Shown here: in pieces, positions 46,101-53,770 of the stretch
Layout of the letters: the number at the start of each line of letters is the position of its first letter
Numbering within the stretch: the stretch's first letter is position 1
Source: Microbulbifer agarilyticus
GTDB lineage: Bacteria; Pseudomonadota; Gammaproteobacteria; Pseudomonadales; Cellvibrionaceae
Direction of reading: 5' to 3'
DNA: 64,000 nucleotides
NCBI RefSeq assembly: GCF_001999945.1
Contig: NZ_CP019650.1
Location: forward strand, 3,596,001-3,660,000
The notes under the pieces: generated by a model
Seen by the model: only the letters and a program-made list of their open reading frames with translations
Told to the model about the DNA's origin: nothing
Database searches by the model: none
Program-made: the position numbers and the translations under genes

Positions 46101-47288
46101 TCAAATCCGATATTTCCGTCTAACACCCTGCGCCACACTCTGACCAACAGAGTATGTGACCCCAAAACCACCAATCGCTGTTGCTATCCCCCCTAAAATT
46201 GCGGAAACCGGACCTCCCGCTATCGCCGCGGCAACACCAAGGGGAGTAGACACAGTAATAGCACCTTTGAGCCACAAACTTGCATGATAGCTTCTATCGT
46301 AAGGATCGTCTGGATTTTTGATTCGCACTCCCGCAACGGAAAACTTGCTTATCGCACCACTCACACTCAGTCCGGTGTTGGCAATTTTCTTATTTACATT
46401 TAAATCCAACTCATGGGCAAGCCTGACAACTTTAGCCGGTGAAGTTTTAGGCTTATGTAAATAGACTGTGTGGCCGGTCAAACTTATGTTCTTATCAGCG
46501 AGAATCTGCATCGCCTGAGTTAAAACCACTGAACCGCCCGCATCGGCAATCCAGCGCACGTTTTTAACACCTTGTGCTTTTTCCATGCTGTTTGCTAGAT
46601 GTACTGCTGAACCACGGCTGTCATCAGTCGCTAAGGCGTTATAGCAGAATAGGCCTCCCAACTCTTTTTTGGCCGGAGAATAATGTAAGTCACACCCATT
46701 TACAGATAAGCTTGATGTATCGGCACCCAGAAAATCTCTTACACCGTCAGCACTATAACGAGCGGCGTCTGCTGCGGTCGGATAATGCCCATCAGATATT
46801 GTGACAATCCTGCTCGCTTGCGGTAAAACTTTGCCATCTGGGACATGCCGAACTTTCCACCCGTTTGTATGTCCGTCTGATTTAGCCCGATACAAACCTA
46901 GTCGAGTATTGCTTTCTGCATTATTGGTGATTTGGTAGTAGTGCTCATCCATCACCAGTTTGGTAATGCAAAACTGGTCATTAGGCCAACGCACAACCGT
47001 AGCTTTTAACCCGGGTAAGAAGACGTAGTACTGTGCATTACCGGTAGATATCTGCCTCTCTCCAGGGCGGACATAGACGTTATTCTTCCCTTGCATACCG
47101 GTAGTCAGAGCATTCAGCTCCTTCATGGCCATGCGTGCCCAATGGTGACCGCGATTTGCTGCCCGCTGCAGTTTTTCGAAGCTCTCTTGGTATTCGGTTG
47201 TACAGCGGATCGGTTTTCCGGCATTTCTTCCAGCGATTAAGGAGGTATTCCGGGTAGAGAGGGACTGGGGGGAGATTGGTGCGCTCAT
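46101..47288 (-). CDS. Hypothetical protein with C-terminal membrane hairpin, putative effector
   Basis: This 395-residue protein of unknown family has a soluble N-terminal part (about 25-125) of mixed alpha/beta character (FEKLQRAANRGHHWARMAMKEL, then YYVFLPGLKATVVRWP). A middle part (about 240-300) includes VRWIADAGGSVVLTQAMQI and TGHTVYLHKP. A strongly hydrophobic Gly/Ala-rich C terminus (about 338-385, TPLGVAAAIAGGP and ILGGIATAIGGFGV) would span the membrane about twice, followed by a basic tail. There is no signal peptide, PAAR or VgrG in view. Membrane-damaging secreted effectors can look like this, but a defence or housekeeping role cannot be excluded. A+T-richer than its neighbours. 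Confidence 0.5.
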   Translation of the reverse strand: MSAPISPQSLSTRNTSLIAGRNAGKPIRCTTEYQESFEKLQRAANRGHHWARMAMKELNALTTGMQGKNNVYVRPGERQISTGNAQYYVFLPGLKATVVRWPNDQFCITKLVMDEHYYQITNNAESNTRLGLYRAKSDGHTNGWKVRHVPDGKVLPQASRIVTISDGHYPTAADAARYSADGVRDFLGADTSSLSVNGCDLHYSPAKKELGGLFCYNALATDDSRGSAVHLANSMEKAQGVKNVRWIADAGGSVVLTQAMQILADKNISLTGHTVYLHKPKTSPAKVVRLAHELDLNVNKKIANTGLSVSGAISKFSVAGVRIKNPDDPYDRSYHASLWLKGAITVSTPLGVAAAIAGGPVSAILGGIATAIGGFGVTYSVGQSVAQGVRRKYRI

Positions 47289-47591
47289 GCAAATCCTTGC
47301 GTCGTTTCAATTCCTTTTGAAAGCGCTAAGGATGTTAAAGAGCGCGATATTCTTGTTCAAGACGCGGGGCCAATTATTGCAGGCACTGTGGTACCAGCTT
47401 GCGGTACACTTCGGGTGAGTCGATGGAGGCCTCCTCCGGATCAGCCCCCAGAAATGACCGACCTTTCGGTCAGAGCCGGCTTTTAAGCCGCCACATTCTC
47501 ACCCTCCCCCCCCGATCAGGGGGGAGGTACACCGCCTCCCGTATCGCCATACTCACCCTAACCTAATAAGTATCCATTGACGGACTCTGGC
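47289..47591. other. Intergenic region before the alpha-glucosidase gene (303 bases)
   Basis: No coding frame is seen. It contains the short hairpins GACCG-acctttcg-like (about 47456-47472) and CGGCTTTTAAGCCG (47478-47491), and then the GC-rich inverted repeat listed separately. It holds the promoters of the two divergent genes. Confidence 0.5.
47503..47527. promoter_or_regulatory. MalT-box-like inverted repeat upstream of the alpha-glucosidase gene
   Basis: CCTCCCCCC (47503-47511) and GGGGGGAGG (47519-47527) are perfect inverted repeats 7 bases apart, about 65 bases before the start codon. It resembles the repeat in front of malT, so the alpha-glucosidase gene may be a MalT target. Confidence 0.4.
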
Positions 47592-49250
47592 ATGAGCGGT
47601 ATTCACAAAGACAAATCAAACGGGGAATGGTGGCGCAACGGCGTTATTTACCAGATCTACCCGCGCAGCTTCTGCGACGCAAACGGCGACGGCATCGGCG
47701 ATCTGCCCGGTATCGTAGAGAAGCTCGACTATGTGAAATCTCTGGGCGTGGACGCCATCTGGATCTCCCCGTTCTTCAAGTCGCCGATGGCAGACTTCGG
47801 CTATGACGTGTCTGACTATCGCGATGTTGACCCGATCTTCGGCAATCTGGCCGACTTCGACCGGGTTATCGACAAAGCGCACTCTCTGGGTCTGAAGGTC
47901 ATCATCGACCAGATCCTGAGCCACACTTCCGACCAGCACGCCTGGTTTGAAGAAAGCCGCGCCAGCCGCGACAACGCCAAGGCCGATTGGTACGTGTGGG
48001 CAGATGCCAAAGAAGACGGCAGCGCGCCAAACAACTGGATGTCCAACTTCGGTGGCAGCGCATGGCGCTGGTGTACCCGTCGCCGCCAGTACTACCTGAC
48101 CAACTTCCTCAAAGAGCAGCCGGACCTGAACCTGCACAACCCGGAAGTTCAGGAGCAATTGCTTGCGGACCTGCGTTTCTGGCTTGACCGTGGAGTCGAC
48201 GGCTTCCGCCTGGACGCCATCAACCACGCGTTCCACAACCAGTCTCTGCAGGACAACCCGGGTCGCCCAGTGAAGCTGGACGAAAACGGTCTGCCGCCGG
48301 TGAACAGCTACGAATATCAGTGGCACATTCACGATAAATCCCAGCCGGAAAACCTGGTATTCCTGCAGCGCGTACGCGCCCTGCTGGAAGAGTACCCGGG
48401 TGCAATGACCGTGGGCGAAGTGGGCGATGACAACACCCACAAGATCATGGCCGAGTACACCACGGAAAACCGCCTGAACATGGCCTATTCCTTCGACCTG
48501 CTGTCCGAAGACTGCAGCGCGCAGTTCCTGCGTGACACCCTGGAGAAGAACCGCCAGGTAATCGAAGAAGGCTGGCCCTGCTGGTCCATCTCTAACCACG
48601 ATGTACCGCGCTCCTTCACCCGCTGGAACAAAGGTTTCGACAGCGAAACCGCTATGGCGCGCGCGCCGATGTTCCTGCTGATGCAATTGATGCTGCGCGG
48701 CAGCGTGTGCCTGTACCAAGGCGAAGAACTTGGCTTGCCGGAAGCGGATGTGGCGTTCGAAGACCTACAGGACCCGTACGGCATCAACCTGTGGCCGGAG
48801 TTCAAAGGTCGCGATGGCTGCCGCACCCCAATGCCTTGGTTTAACGGTGGCGAAATCAATGCGGGCTTCTCCAAGGTAAAACCCTGGCTGCCGGTTGCTG
48901 AAGAACACTACCACCTGGCCGCCTCCGTTCAGGAAGACGAGCAGCACGCAATGCTGAACCGCTTCCGCGCCCTGTTGAAGTGGCACGCGGAGCTGCCGAG
49001 CGCATTGGCTACCGCCAGCCAGAACATTCTGGAAACCGGCGACGACCTGCTGGTATTCGAGCGCGCTGATGAAGGCGATGCGGAGCGTTATTTTGTTGCC
49101 CTGAACCTAGGTCAGGAAGCAGCGGAAATCGACCTTCCGGAAGCGTTTGCCGGAAGCGAAGACATTACTCCTGAAGGTTTTGCGGGTGCACTGAACGGCG
49201 GCAAGATTGAACTGCCGGCGGCCGCTGCGCGGATCTTCCTGAAGAAGTAA
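47592..49250 (+). CDS. GH13 alpha-glucosidase (oligo-1,6-/alpha-1,4-glucosidase type)
   Basis: This 552-residue cytosolic enzyme has no signal peptide. GH13 landmarks are in order: WWRNGVIYQIYPRSF, DANGDGIGDLPGI (calcium-loop type), GVDAIWISPFFKSP, DQILSHTSDQH, GFRLDAIN with the nucleophile Asp, VGEVGD with the acid/base Glu, and SNHDVPRS with the third Asp. The spacing and the QILSHTS variant suit GH13 subfamily 23 and 17-like alpha-glucosidases that split maltose and short maltodextrins. The ATG at 47592 is preferred to a TTG at 47577, which adds only five residues. The MalT-like repeat lies upstream and malT itself is close by. Confidence 0.92.
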   Translation: MSGIHKDKSNGEWWRNGVIYQIYPRSFCDANGDGIGDLPGIVEKLDYVKSLGVDAIWISPFFKSPMADFGYDVSDYRDVDPIFGNLADFDRVIDKAHSLGLKVIIDQILSHTSDQHAWFEESRASRDNAKADWYVWADAKEDGSAPNNWMSNFGGSAWRWCTRRRQYYLTNFLKEQPDLNLHNPEVQEQLLADLRFWLDRGVDGFRLDAINHAFHNQSLQDNPGRPVKLDENGLPPVNSYEYQWHIHDKSQPENLVFLQRVRALLEEYPGAMTVGEVGDDNTHKIMAEYTTENRLNMAYSFDLLSEDCSAQFLRDTLEKNRQVIEEGWPCWSISNHDVPRSFTRWNKGFDSETAMARAPMFLLMQLMLRGSVCLYQGEELGLPEADVAFEDLQDPYGINLWPEFKGRDGCRTPMPWFNGGEINAGFSKVKPWLPVAEEHYHLAASVQEDEQHAMLNRFRALLKWHAELPSALATASQNILETGDDLLVFERADEGDAERYFVALNLGQEAAEIDLPEAFAGSEDITPEGFAGALNGGKIELPAAAARIFLKK

Positions 49251-49810
49251 GCCACAACACGCAAGCCATCGAAAATAGCCTCACAGAAGGAAAGGAAAAA
49301 ACACTGACTTTATTGAGAAATTGGCGTTCCTGTTAACGCCTGTTGCCCTCCAGCAGCGAACCAGTTGCAAAATACAGGTTCAAAAGGGGTACCTCTCAAT
49401 AAGATCGTTAACGAAGTTGCTCTCTCGTCGAAGCACGATTTCCAGTTTTCTGGAATTTTTTGAAGCCGGCTATTTAGCCGGCTTTTTTTTGCCTCAAATT
49501 TGCCCGTGACTATAGGGTTTTATTTCTATCGGCGCCTCTGCTCATTCCATTTCAATGTAAAAAGCGCCAAAAACAGACCCTACCATGCCTCTCACTTGCC
49601 CAGAGGTCCGCACCCAGCGAACCAAACGGCAGGCTCATCCCGCGACCAAACCGGGACACACCGGCGCGTCGCTTTGGGGAAATTTAACGGTCGAAATTGT
49701 GCATTGCGGTGCAGGGATTCGTACGCCCTGAAAAAACCGCACCCAGCTTTCTGAACACGGTGCAGCACAGCCGACCTGCAATGTTGCTCGCGAGAGCAGA
49801 TGAGGTATGC
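49251..49810. other. Intergenic region after the alpha-glucosidase gene (560 bases)
   Basis: No convincing gene. The middle carries two terminator-like hairpins (listed separately) more than 180 bases beyond the stop codon. Before them lie two copies of GTTAACG (about 49336 and 49410) and a short GAACC/GGTTC pair, so a small RNA is possible. The part after 49490 is the leader of the L,D-transpeptidase gene. Confidence 0.45.
49440..49490 (+). terminator. Two tandem intrinsic terminators
   Basis: TTCCAG-tttt-CTGGAA (49440-49455) is followed by six T, and AAGCCGGC-tattta-GCCGGCTT (49463-49484) is followed by a further T run. They would end any plus-strand transcript arriving from the alpha-glucosidase gene or from a small RNA in the gap. 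Confidence 0.75.
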
Positions 49811-50443
49811 ATGCAAGGCTCTTCCAACTCACAGAACTTTTCACTTAAAAGCTTTTCGATAAAATACTTCTTCAGGAAAATCGCCGTCGGTGCCAGCCTG
49901 GCGTTAGCGACATCCGCGATTTTTGCTCCAATAGCGCAAGCCGGTGATTATCCCTACCCCTACCAACAGCACAGATCCATGACCGATGGCAGCGCCTGGT
50001 GGCGCCGGGATGTGATTGGTGGAGCGCCGCATATCATTATCGATATCAGCGAGCAGCGGGCTTACTTCTACAAAGGTGGACGGCTTGCAGGCATCTCGCC
50101 AGTGGCCACTGGTATCGCCGGCTATCGCACCCCGACCGGCAGCTTCCGGGTATCTGAAAAGGATATCGACCACCGTTCCAACCTGTTCGGACACTATGTG
50201 GATCGCGCGGGCTATGTACGCAAATCCAGTGTTGATGTGCGCAAAGACAAGCGCCCGGCAGGTACCGTGTTTCGCGGAGCTTCAATGGACTTCTTCATGC
50301 GCGTGAACGGAGCCGTAGGTATGCATGCTGGTAAGGTCACTGGCCGTCCGGAATCACATGGCTGCATCCGCCTGCCGTGGCACATGGCAAAGATTTTTTA
50401 TGAGAACTCTCCCATCGGCACCAAGGTAACGGTGCGTCAATAA
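49811..50443 (+). CDS. L,D-transpeptidase (YkuD domain)
   Basis: This 210-residue exported protein starts at the ATG at 49811, which has GAGG six bases upstream and is followed by a signal peptide (IAVGASLALATSAIFA to AQA). The YkuD domain has ISEQRAYFYKGGRLAGISPVATG, GYRTPTGSFRVSEKD and the catalytic HGCIRLP with Cys as nucleophile (SHGCIRL). Such enzymes make 3-3 crosslinks in peptidoglycan or attach proteins to it. It lacks a LysM domain. It is convergent with the CxxC-protein gene, with a shared terminator between them. Confidence 0.9.
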   Translation: MQGSSNSQNFSLKSFSIKYFFRKIAVGASLALATSAIFAPIAQAGDYPYPYQQHRSMTDGSAWWRRDVIGGAPHIIIDISEQRAYFYKGGRLAGISPVATGIAGYRTPTGSFRVSEKDIDHRSNLFGHYVDRAGYVRKSSVDVRKDKRPAGTVFRGASMDFFMRVNGAVGMHAGKVTGRPESHGCIRLPWHMAKIFYENSPIGTKVTVRQ

Positions 50444-50485
50444 CAGGCGACATCTCCTCGCCACTCCTACCTCTCCAACCCCAAT

Positions 50486-50516
50486 GAAAAAGGGCAGCTT
50501 CCGCTGCCCTCTTTTT
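50486..50516. terminator. Bidirectional intrinsic terminator
   Basis: AGGGCAGC (50491-50498) and GCTGCCCT (50503-50510) form a hairpin with A residues on the left and T residues on the right, between the convergent transpeptidase and CxxC-protein genes. Confidence 0.85.
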
Positions 50517-50533
50517 GTATTCTCTCGTGTAAA

Positions 50534-51622
50534 TCAGCCAAGGCTGCCGAGCACATCCTGCATGATCCAGAAGTCCCAGCCTTCCGGCAACAATTCACGG
50601 TCTTCTGCACTGGCAACAATACCGCGGCGATGCTCCGGCCATGCCAATACCGCAACGCCCTCATAACCGGTGAAGCGCTGGAATAACACCGGAGCAGACA
50701 GACTACGCTCCAACTGTTCACACAGCGGGTGCCAGGAAAGCGGCAGCTGACGGCGCACCTGTGTCCAACTGCGCTCGTCCTCCGACGCCTCTTCCGGCGA
50801 GGAGGATTGTGCGGATTCCTGATCCACACAGCGTGCCTGGCTTGCGGCCAGAGCGCTGTCATCCGGTAAGGTCAGCACGCCCATTGCCTGCTGCTGCGCG
50901 CACAGTACACAAGAGTCGACAGACAAGCCCAATTCCATACCGCGCTGAACCGGCACAAACCAGCCATTACCCGCGGGCACCTGCCACTCGCAAAAACCGC
51001 AGGTGCCGCTATCTGCAGCATCGGGCTCAATTTGCTCCAGTGCACGCGCCTGCTTGCCCGGCGCCCAGAAATGCGCGGCGTCCGCGGCGAAGAATTCCTG
51101 TGCGTATTGGCTGACATGCCACTGGAAATTAAATGCTTCCGCCACCCGCTTGCGATCGCGCGGGCCAAGACTGCGGTAACCACGGTGGTTCACCTTAGCC
51201 AGGCAGTGTTCACAGACGTGCGGGGCGCTTTCCAGCCCGGGCGCTGCCAGCGCTTCACGTGCGGTGCCAATCCACACCACCTGATCCGGCACTTCCAGTG
51301 CACCACAGCAACTGGCAAGATGGATTCGGTGAAAGAATTCTTTGCGTACCTGTGGGTCGTCGACCGCGGCCACATCCACTGCGTACACCATCACCGGGTG
51401 CCCGCGGTACATCCAGCCGTGCTCGGTCTGGTCCAGATCACCGAGGGTGACTTCCATCCCTTTGAGCAGCGCCTGCTCGATGGAGCTGTCCGGTGCGCTA
51501 GTTCCCTCTTCCGACACAGCGGCTTCTGCCGTGGGCGCCTCTGCAACCGCGGTATCGCCGGCGCTTCCCATGCCGGAAATCGCCTGGGTCAACACCTCAA
51601 AGTGCCGGGAGAAGCGCCCCAT
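50534..51622 (-). CDS. Protein with three CxxC pairs, last gene of the ZorAB-like operon
   Basis: This 362-residue soluble protein is of a family I do not recognise. It has an acidic, Ala-rich N-terminal segment (20-50), a mixed alpha/beta core (GWMYRGHPVMVYAVDVAAVDDPQVRKEFF), and three CxxC pairs at 137/140 (CEHC), 208/211 (CGFC) and 238/241 (CVLC). These suggest zinc binding. CC at 105-106 may add ligands. A C-terminal domain (about 288-362) has GYEGVAVLAWPEHRRGIVAS. Its start shares one base with the end of the ZorB-like gene, so they are translationally coupled. It takes the place of the effector genes in Zorya operons and may be the effector or a regulator. Confidence 0.6.
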   Translation of the reverse strand: MGRFSRHFEVLTQAISGMGSAGDTAVAEAPTAEAAVSEEGTSAPDSSIEQALLKGMEVTLGDLDQTEHGWMYRGHPVMVYAVDVAAVDDPQVRKEFFHRIHLASCCGALEVPDQVVWIGTAREALAAPGLESAPHVCEHCLAKVNHRGYRSLGPRDRKRVAEAFNFQWHVSQYAQEFFAADAAHFWAPGKQARALEQIEPDAADSGTCGFCEWQVPAGNGWFVPVQRGMELGLSVDSCVLCAQQQAMGVLTLPDDSALAASQARCVDQESAQSSSPEEASEDERSWTQVRRQLPLSWHPLCEQLERSLSAPVLFQRFTGYEGVAVLAWPEHRRGIVASAEDRELLPEGWDFWIMQDVLGSLG

Positions 51623-52344
51623 CAGAAGGACTCCTCGAGGATACTGTGGATCTTGGTTTCGGAATTGGTGATCACGCGGAAAGCCACTCGCTTGGATTGC
51701 TCGATATTCTCACTGCCGTCCGCATTGTATATCGGACGAGAGGAAGAATAACCGACAGCCGCCACATTCTGCATCATCCAGCCGTGGTGAGTGGTCACTT
51801 CATCCAGAGTGTACACATAACGCAGCACCGAGCGAGCGCGGTCCTGCGACAGGCGCAGATTATTGAAGTACATGGCATTGCGGTCGATGCTCTGCCCCCA
51901 ACCGGAGCTGGTGTGGCCTTCAATACGCACCGCTTCTACCGAGCCCTGATACGGCACCAACACATTCATATAGCGTGGGAAGAACTCTTCAAATACCACC
52001 TGATAGCTGGCGCTTAGAGCGGCCTCGCCGGTGTCAAACATGGCATCGGAGTTATTAAACGCAACCGTCAGCGTGTCGCGATCAATGCTGGCACCCCAAC
52101 GGGCCAGGTCCGGAGCGAATTCCTGTTGCAGGGACTCGTATATCGCCAGCTGATTTTCCTTGTAGGACATGGCGATGGTGCGAATCTTTTCCCGCTCGAT
52201 CATCACCGAACGCATCATCGCCACAGCGATACACAGAAACACCATCATCAGGCCGGCCATCAGGTCGGACACACTGATCCACGAGGACTCACCATCGCCG
52301 CGGCTAATCGCCCCCGAGCGGGTAAATCCCGACCTCGCTGCCAT
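51622..52344 (-). CDS. ZorB-like/MotB-like protein with OmpA peptidoglycan-binding domain
   Basis: This 240-residue protein has one N-terminal membrane helix (about 24-46) containing SDLMAGLMMVFLCIAVAMM, where the aspartate is the expected ion-binding residue of MotB/ZorB-type stators. The periplasmic part ends in an OmpA-like domain (VRIEGHTSSGW, NNLRLSQDRARSVLRYV, VAAVGYSSSRPIY). GHTSS instead of GHTD is a pattern I also associate with ZorB-like proteins. It would anchor a proton- or sodium-driven motor to the cell wall. It overlaps both neighbours by one base, so the three genes are translated together. Confidence 0.8.
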   Translation of the reverse strand: MAARSGFTRSGAISRGDGESSWISVSDLMAGLMMVFLCIAVAMMRSVMIEREKIRTIAMSYKENQLAIYESLQQEFAPDLARWGASIDRDTLTVAFNNSDAMFDTGEAALSASYQVVFEEFFPRYMNVLVPYQGSVEAVRIEGHTSSGWGQSIDRNAMYFNNLRLSQDRARSVLRYVYTLDEVTTHHGWMMQNVAAVGYSSSRPIYNADGSENIEQSKRVAFRVITNSETKIHSILEESF

Positions 52345-53702
52345 CAGGCGACTTCCTCACGAGCACGCTCTGCAGACTGGTTCAGGCGCTGCATCTGCGC
52401 CACCAGCTGGCGGTAATCGCGGGTGAACTGGCCGCTGATGGTCGCCAGTGCCTGCCCCATGGCCGACATAACGCCTTCGACTTCCTCTTCCATCTTGCGC
52501 TCCACCAACTGGTATTGCTTGCCGATGGAATTCTCGGCGTCGCCGAGGCTCTTGCGGATAACATGGCTGAGGGCATCCACCATTTCCTGGTGAGTACGCG
52601 CCTGCTGCAGCGCCAGCTCCTGCATGCCGTTGCGGTGGGTAGTGACAGAATCCTGCACCAGCCCCTGAATAAAGTCCGCGTCCAGGCTCGACATTTTTTC
52701 GAAGGCACCAGACACCGCTTGAATCTGCGCACCCAGCAGCTCGCTCTGCTTGGCGATGCTCACCAGCGACTGCTGCATATCACTGGTCATTACCTGCTGT
52801 ACCACATCGATGCCCTTCACAAACTGGTCGATACGCTCACCCAGGTGCGGCAATACGTTCTGCATCTGCGCGGCGACACCGCGGTAGCGGTCCAGCTGTT
52901 CGGTAACTGCCTGCATCTGTTCACGGGCCTGTGCATTAACACTTTCCATTCCGTCGAAGAACTGCGGCACTTCCGCCAGCTGCTGGTGAATGGTTTGCAG
53001 ATCCCGCGCTACCTGAACCAGCCCCATGACCGCGGTATCGCAGTGCTCGGACCAGTACTCCACGCGCTCTTCATGCGCTTTGTACTCTTGGGTGAGTGTT
53101 TCCACCATGGCATCAAAGCGCGCGAAGTTCTCCCCGAAACGGGTCATGTTCTCGCCGAACTGGTTTTCCACGCGTTCGTTAAAGCGCACCACAACCTGTT
53201 CCATCTGTTCCACCAGTGCCTGCGACACCTGCTTGGAAAAATCGCTCAGCTGGTTTTCGCTTTGCTTGAGCTGACGTTCCTGGCCCTGGACCAGTTCGCT
53301 TTGCAGCTGCTGCAGGGCATCGCGAATATCCGCCAGGTCGGTTACCTCGGCCACATCGCCGGGTACCGGGATAAAGCGGGTCAGTGCACGCAGCACAATG
53401 GACAGGCCGATACCGCAAACACTGGTGATAAACGCGGTTTTCAAACCGTCCAGCAGGGTGGCAATACTTTCGTCGATATCCGCCAGGCTGAATTCGAACA
53501 GGCCGATAATCACCCCGGTAAAGGTACCGAGAATACCCAGTGAGGTCAGCAGCCCCGGGGCCTGCTCGACAAACTCATCCGCGCGACGCACAAAGCGACA
53601 CACCAGCGCCAGCGCAAACAGCACCAGCATCAACGACAGGAACCCTTCGGTAACCGCATCCGGACTCAGGGCAACAAAGACAGAGCGCAAAAATTCAGAC
53701 AT
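52344..53702 (-). CDS. ZorA-like MotA/TolQ/ExbB-family ion-channel protein with long cytosolic tail
   Basis: This 452-residue protein has a membrane part in its first 130 residues (FLSLMLVLFALALVCRF, LLTSLGILGTFTGVIIGLFEF, LKTAFITSVCGIGLSIVLRAL). GTFTGVIIGL and the following LLDGLKTAFITS are the shared MotA/ExbB/ZorA signature. The rest (about 140-452) is a long, mostly coiled-coil cytosolic tail rich in Gln and Glu, as in ZorA, where the tail transmits signals to effectors. It overlaps the ZorB-like gene by one base. Flagellar MotA is excluded by the tail and the lack of flagellar genes nearby. Confidence 0.8.
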   Translation of the reverse strand: MSEFLRSVFVALSPDAVTEGFLSLMLVLFALALVCRFVRRADEFVEQAPGLLTSLGILGTFTGVIIGLFEFSLADIDESIATLLDGLKTAFITSVCGIGLSIVLRALTRFIPVPGDVAEVTDLADIRDALQQLQSELVQGQERQLKQSENQLSDFSKQVSQALVEQMEQVVVRFNERVENQFGENMTRFGENFARFDAMVETLTQEYKAHEERVEYWSEHCDTAVMGLVQVARDLQTIHQQLAEVPQFFDGMESVNAQAREQMQAVTEQLDRYRGVAAQMQNVLPHLGERIDQFVKGIDVVQQVMTSDMQQSLVSIAKQSELLGAQIQAVSGAFEKMSSLDADFIQGLVQDSVTTHRNGMQELALQQARTHQEMVDALSHVIRKSLGDAENSIGKQYQLVERKMEEEVEGVMSAMGQALATISGQFTRDYRQLVAQMQRLNQSAERAREEVA

Positions 53703-53770
53703 GGAAGCAATCTCGTGTGAAATCTTCTCGATTTAATTTTTTTTGATTTTCTGTTTCTTAGTCAGGGCAT

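Noticed and set aside
47616..48719. Minus-strand frame of 367 codons opposite the alpha-glucosidase gene
   Set aside because: It is a shadow of the GH13 gene; the translated sequence has no recognisable domain and its codon use mirrors the sense strand.
49321..49509. A 62-codon frame after the alpha-glucosidase gene
   Set aside because: It reads through both terminator hairpins and lacks a ribosome-binding site.
52344..53702. Flagellar MotA
   Set aside because: The long coiled-coil tail and the absence of flagellar genes speak against it.
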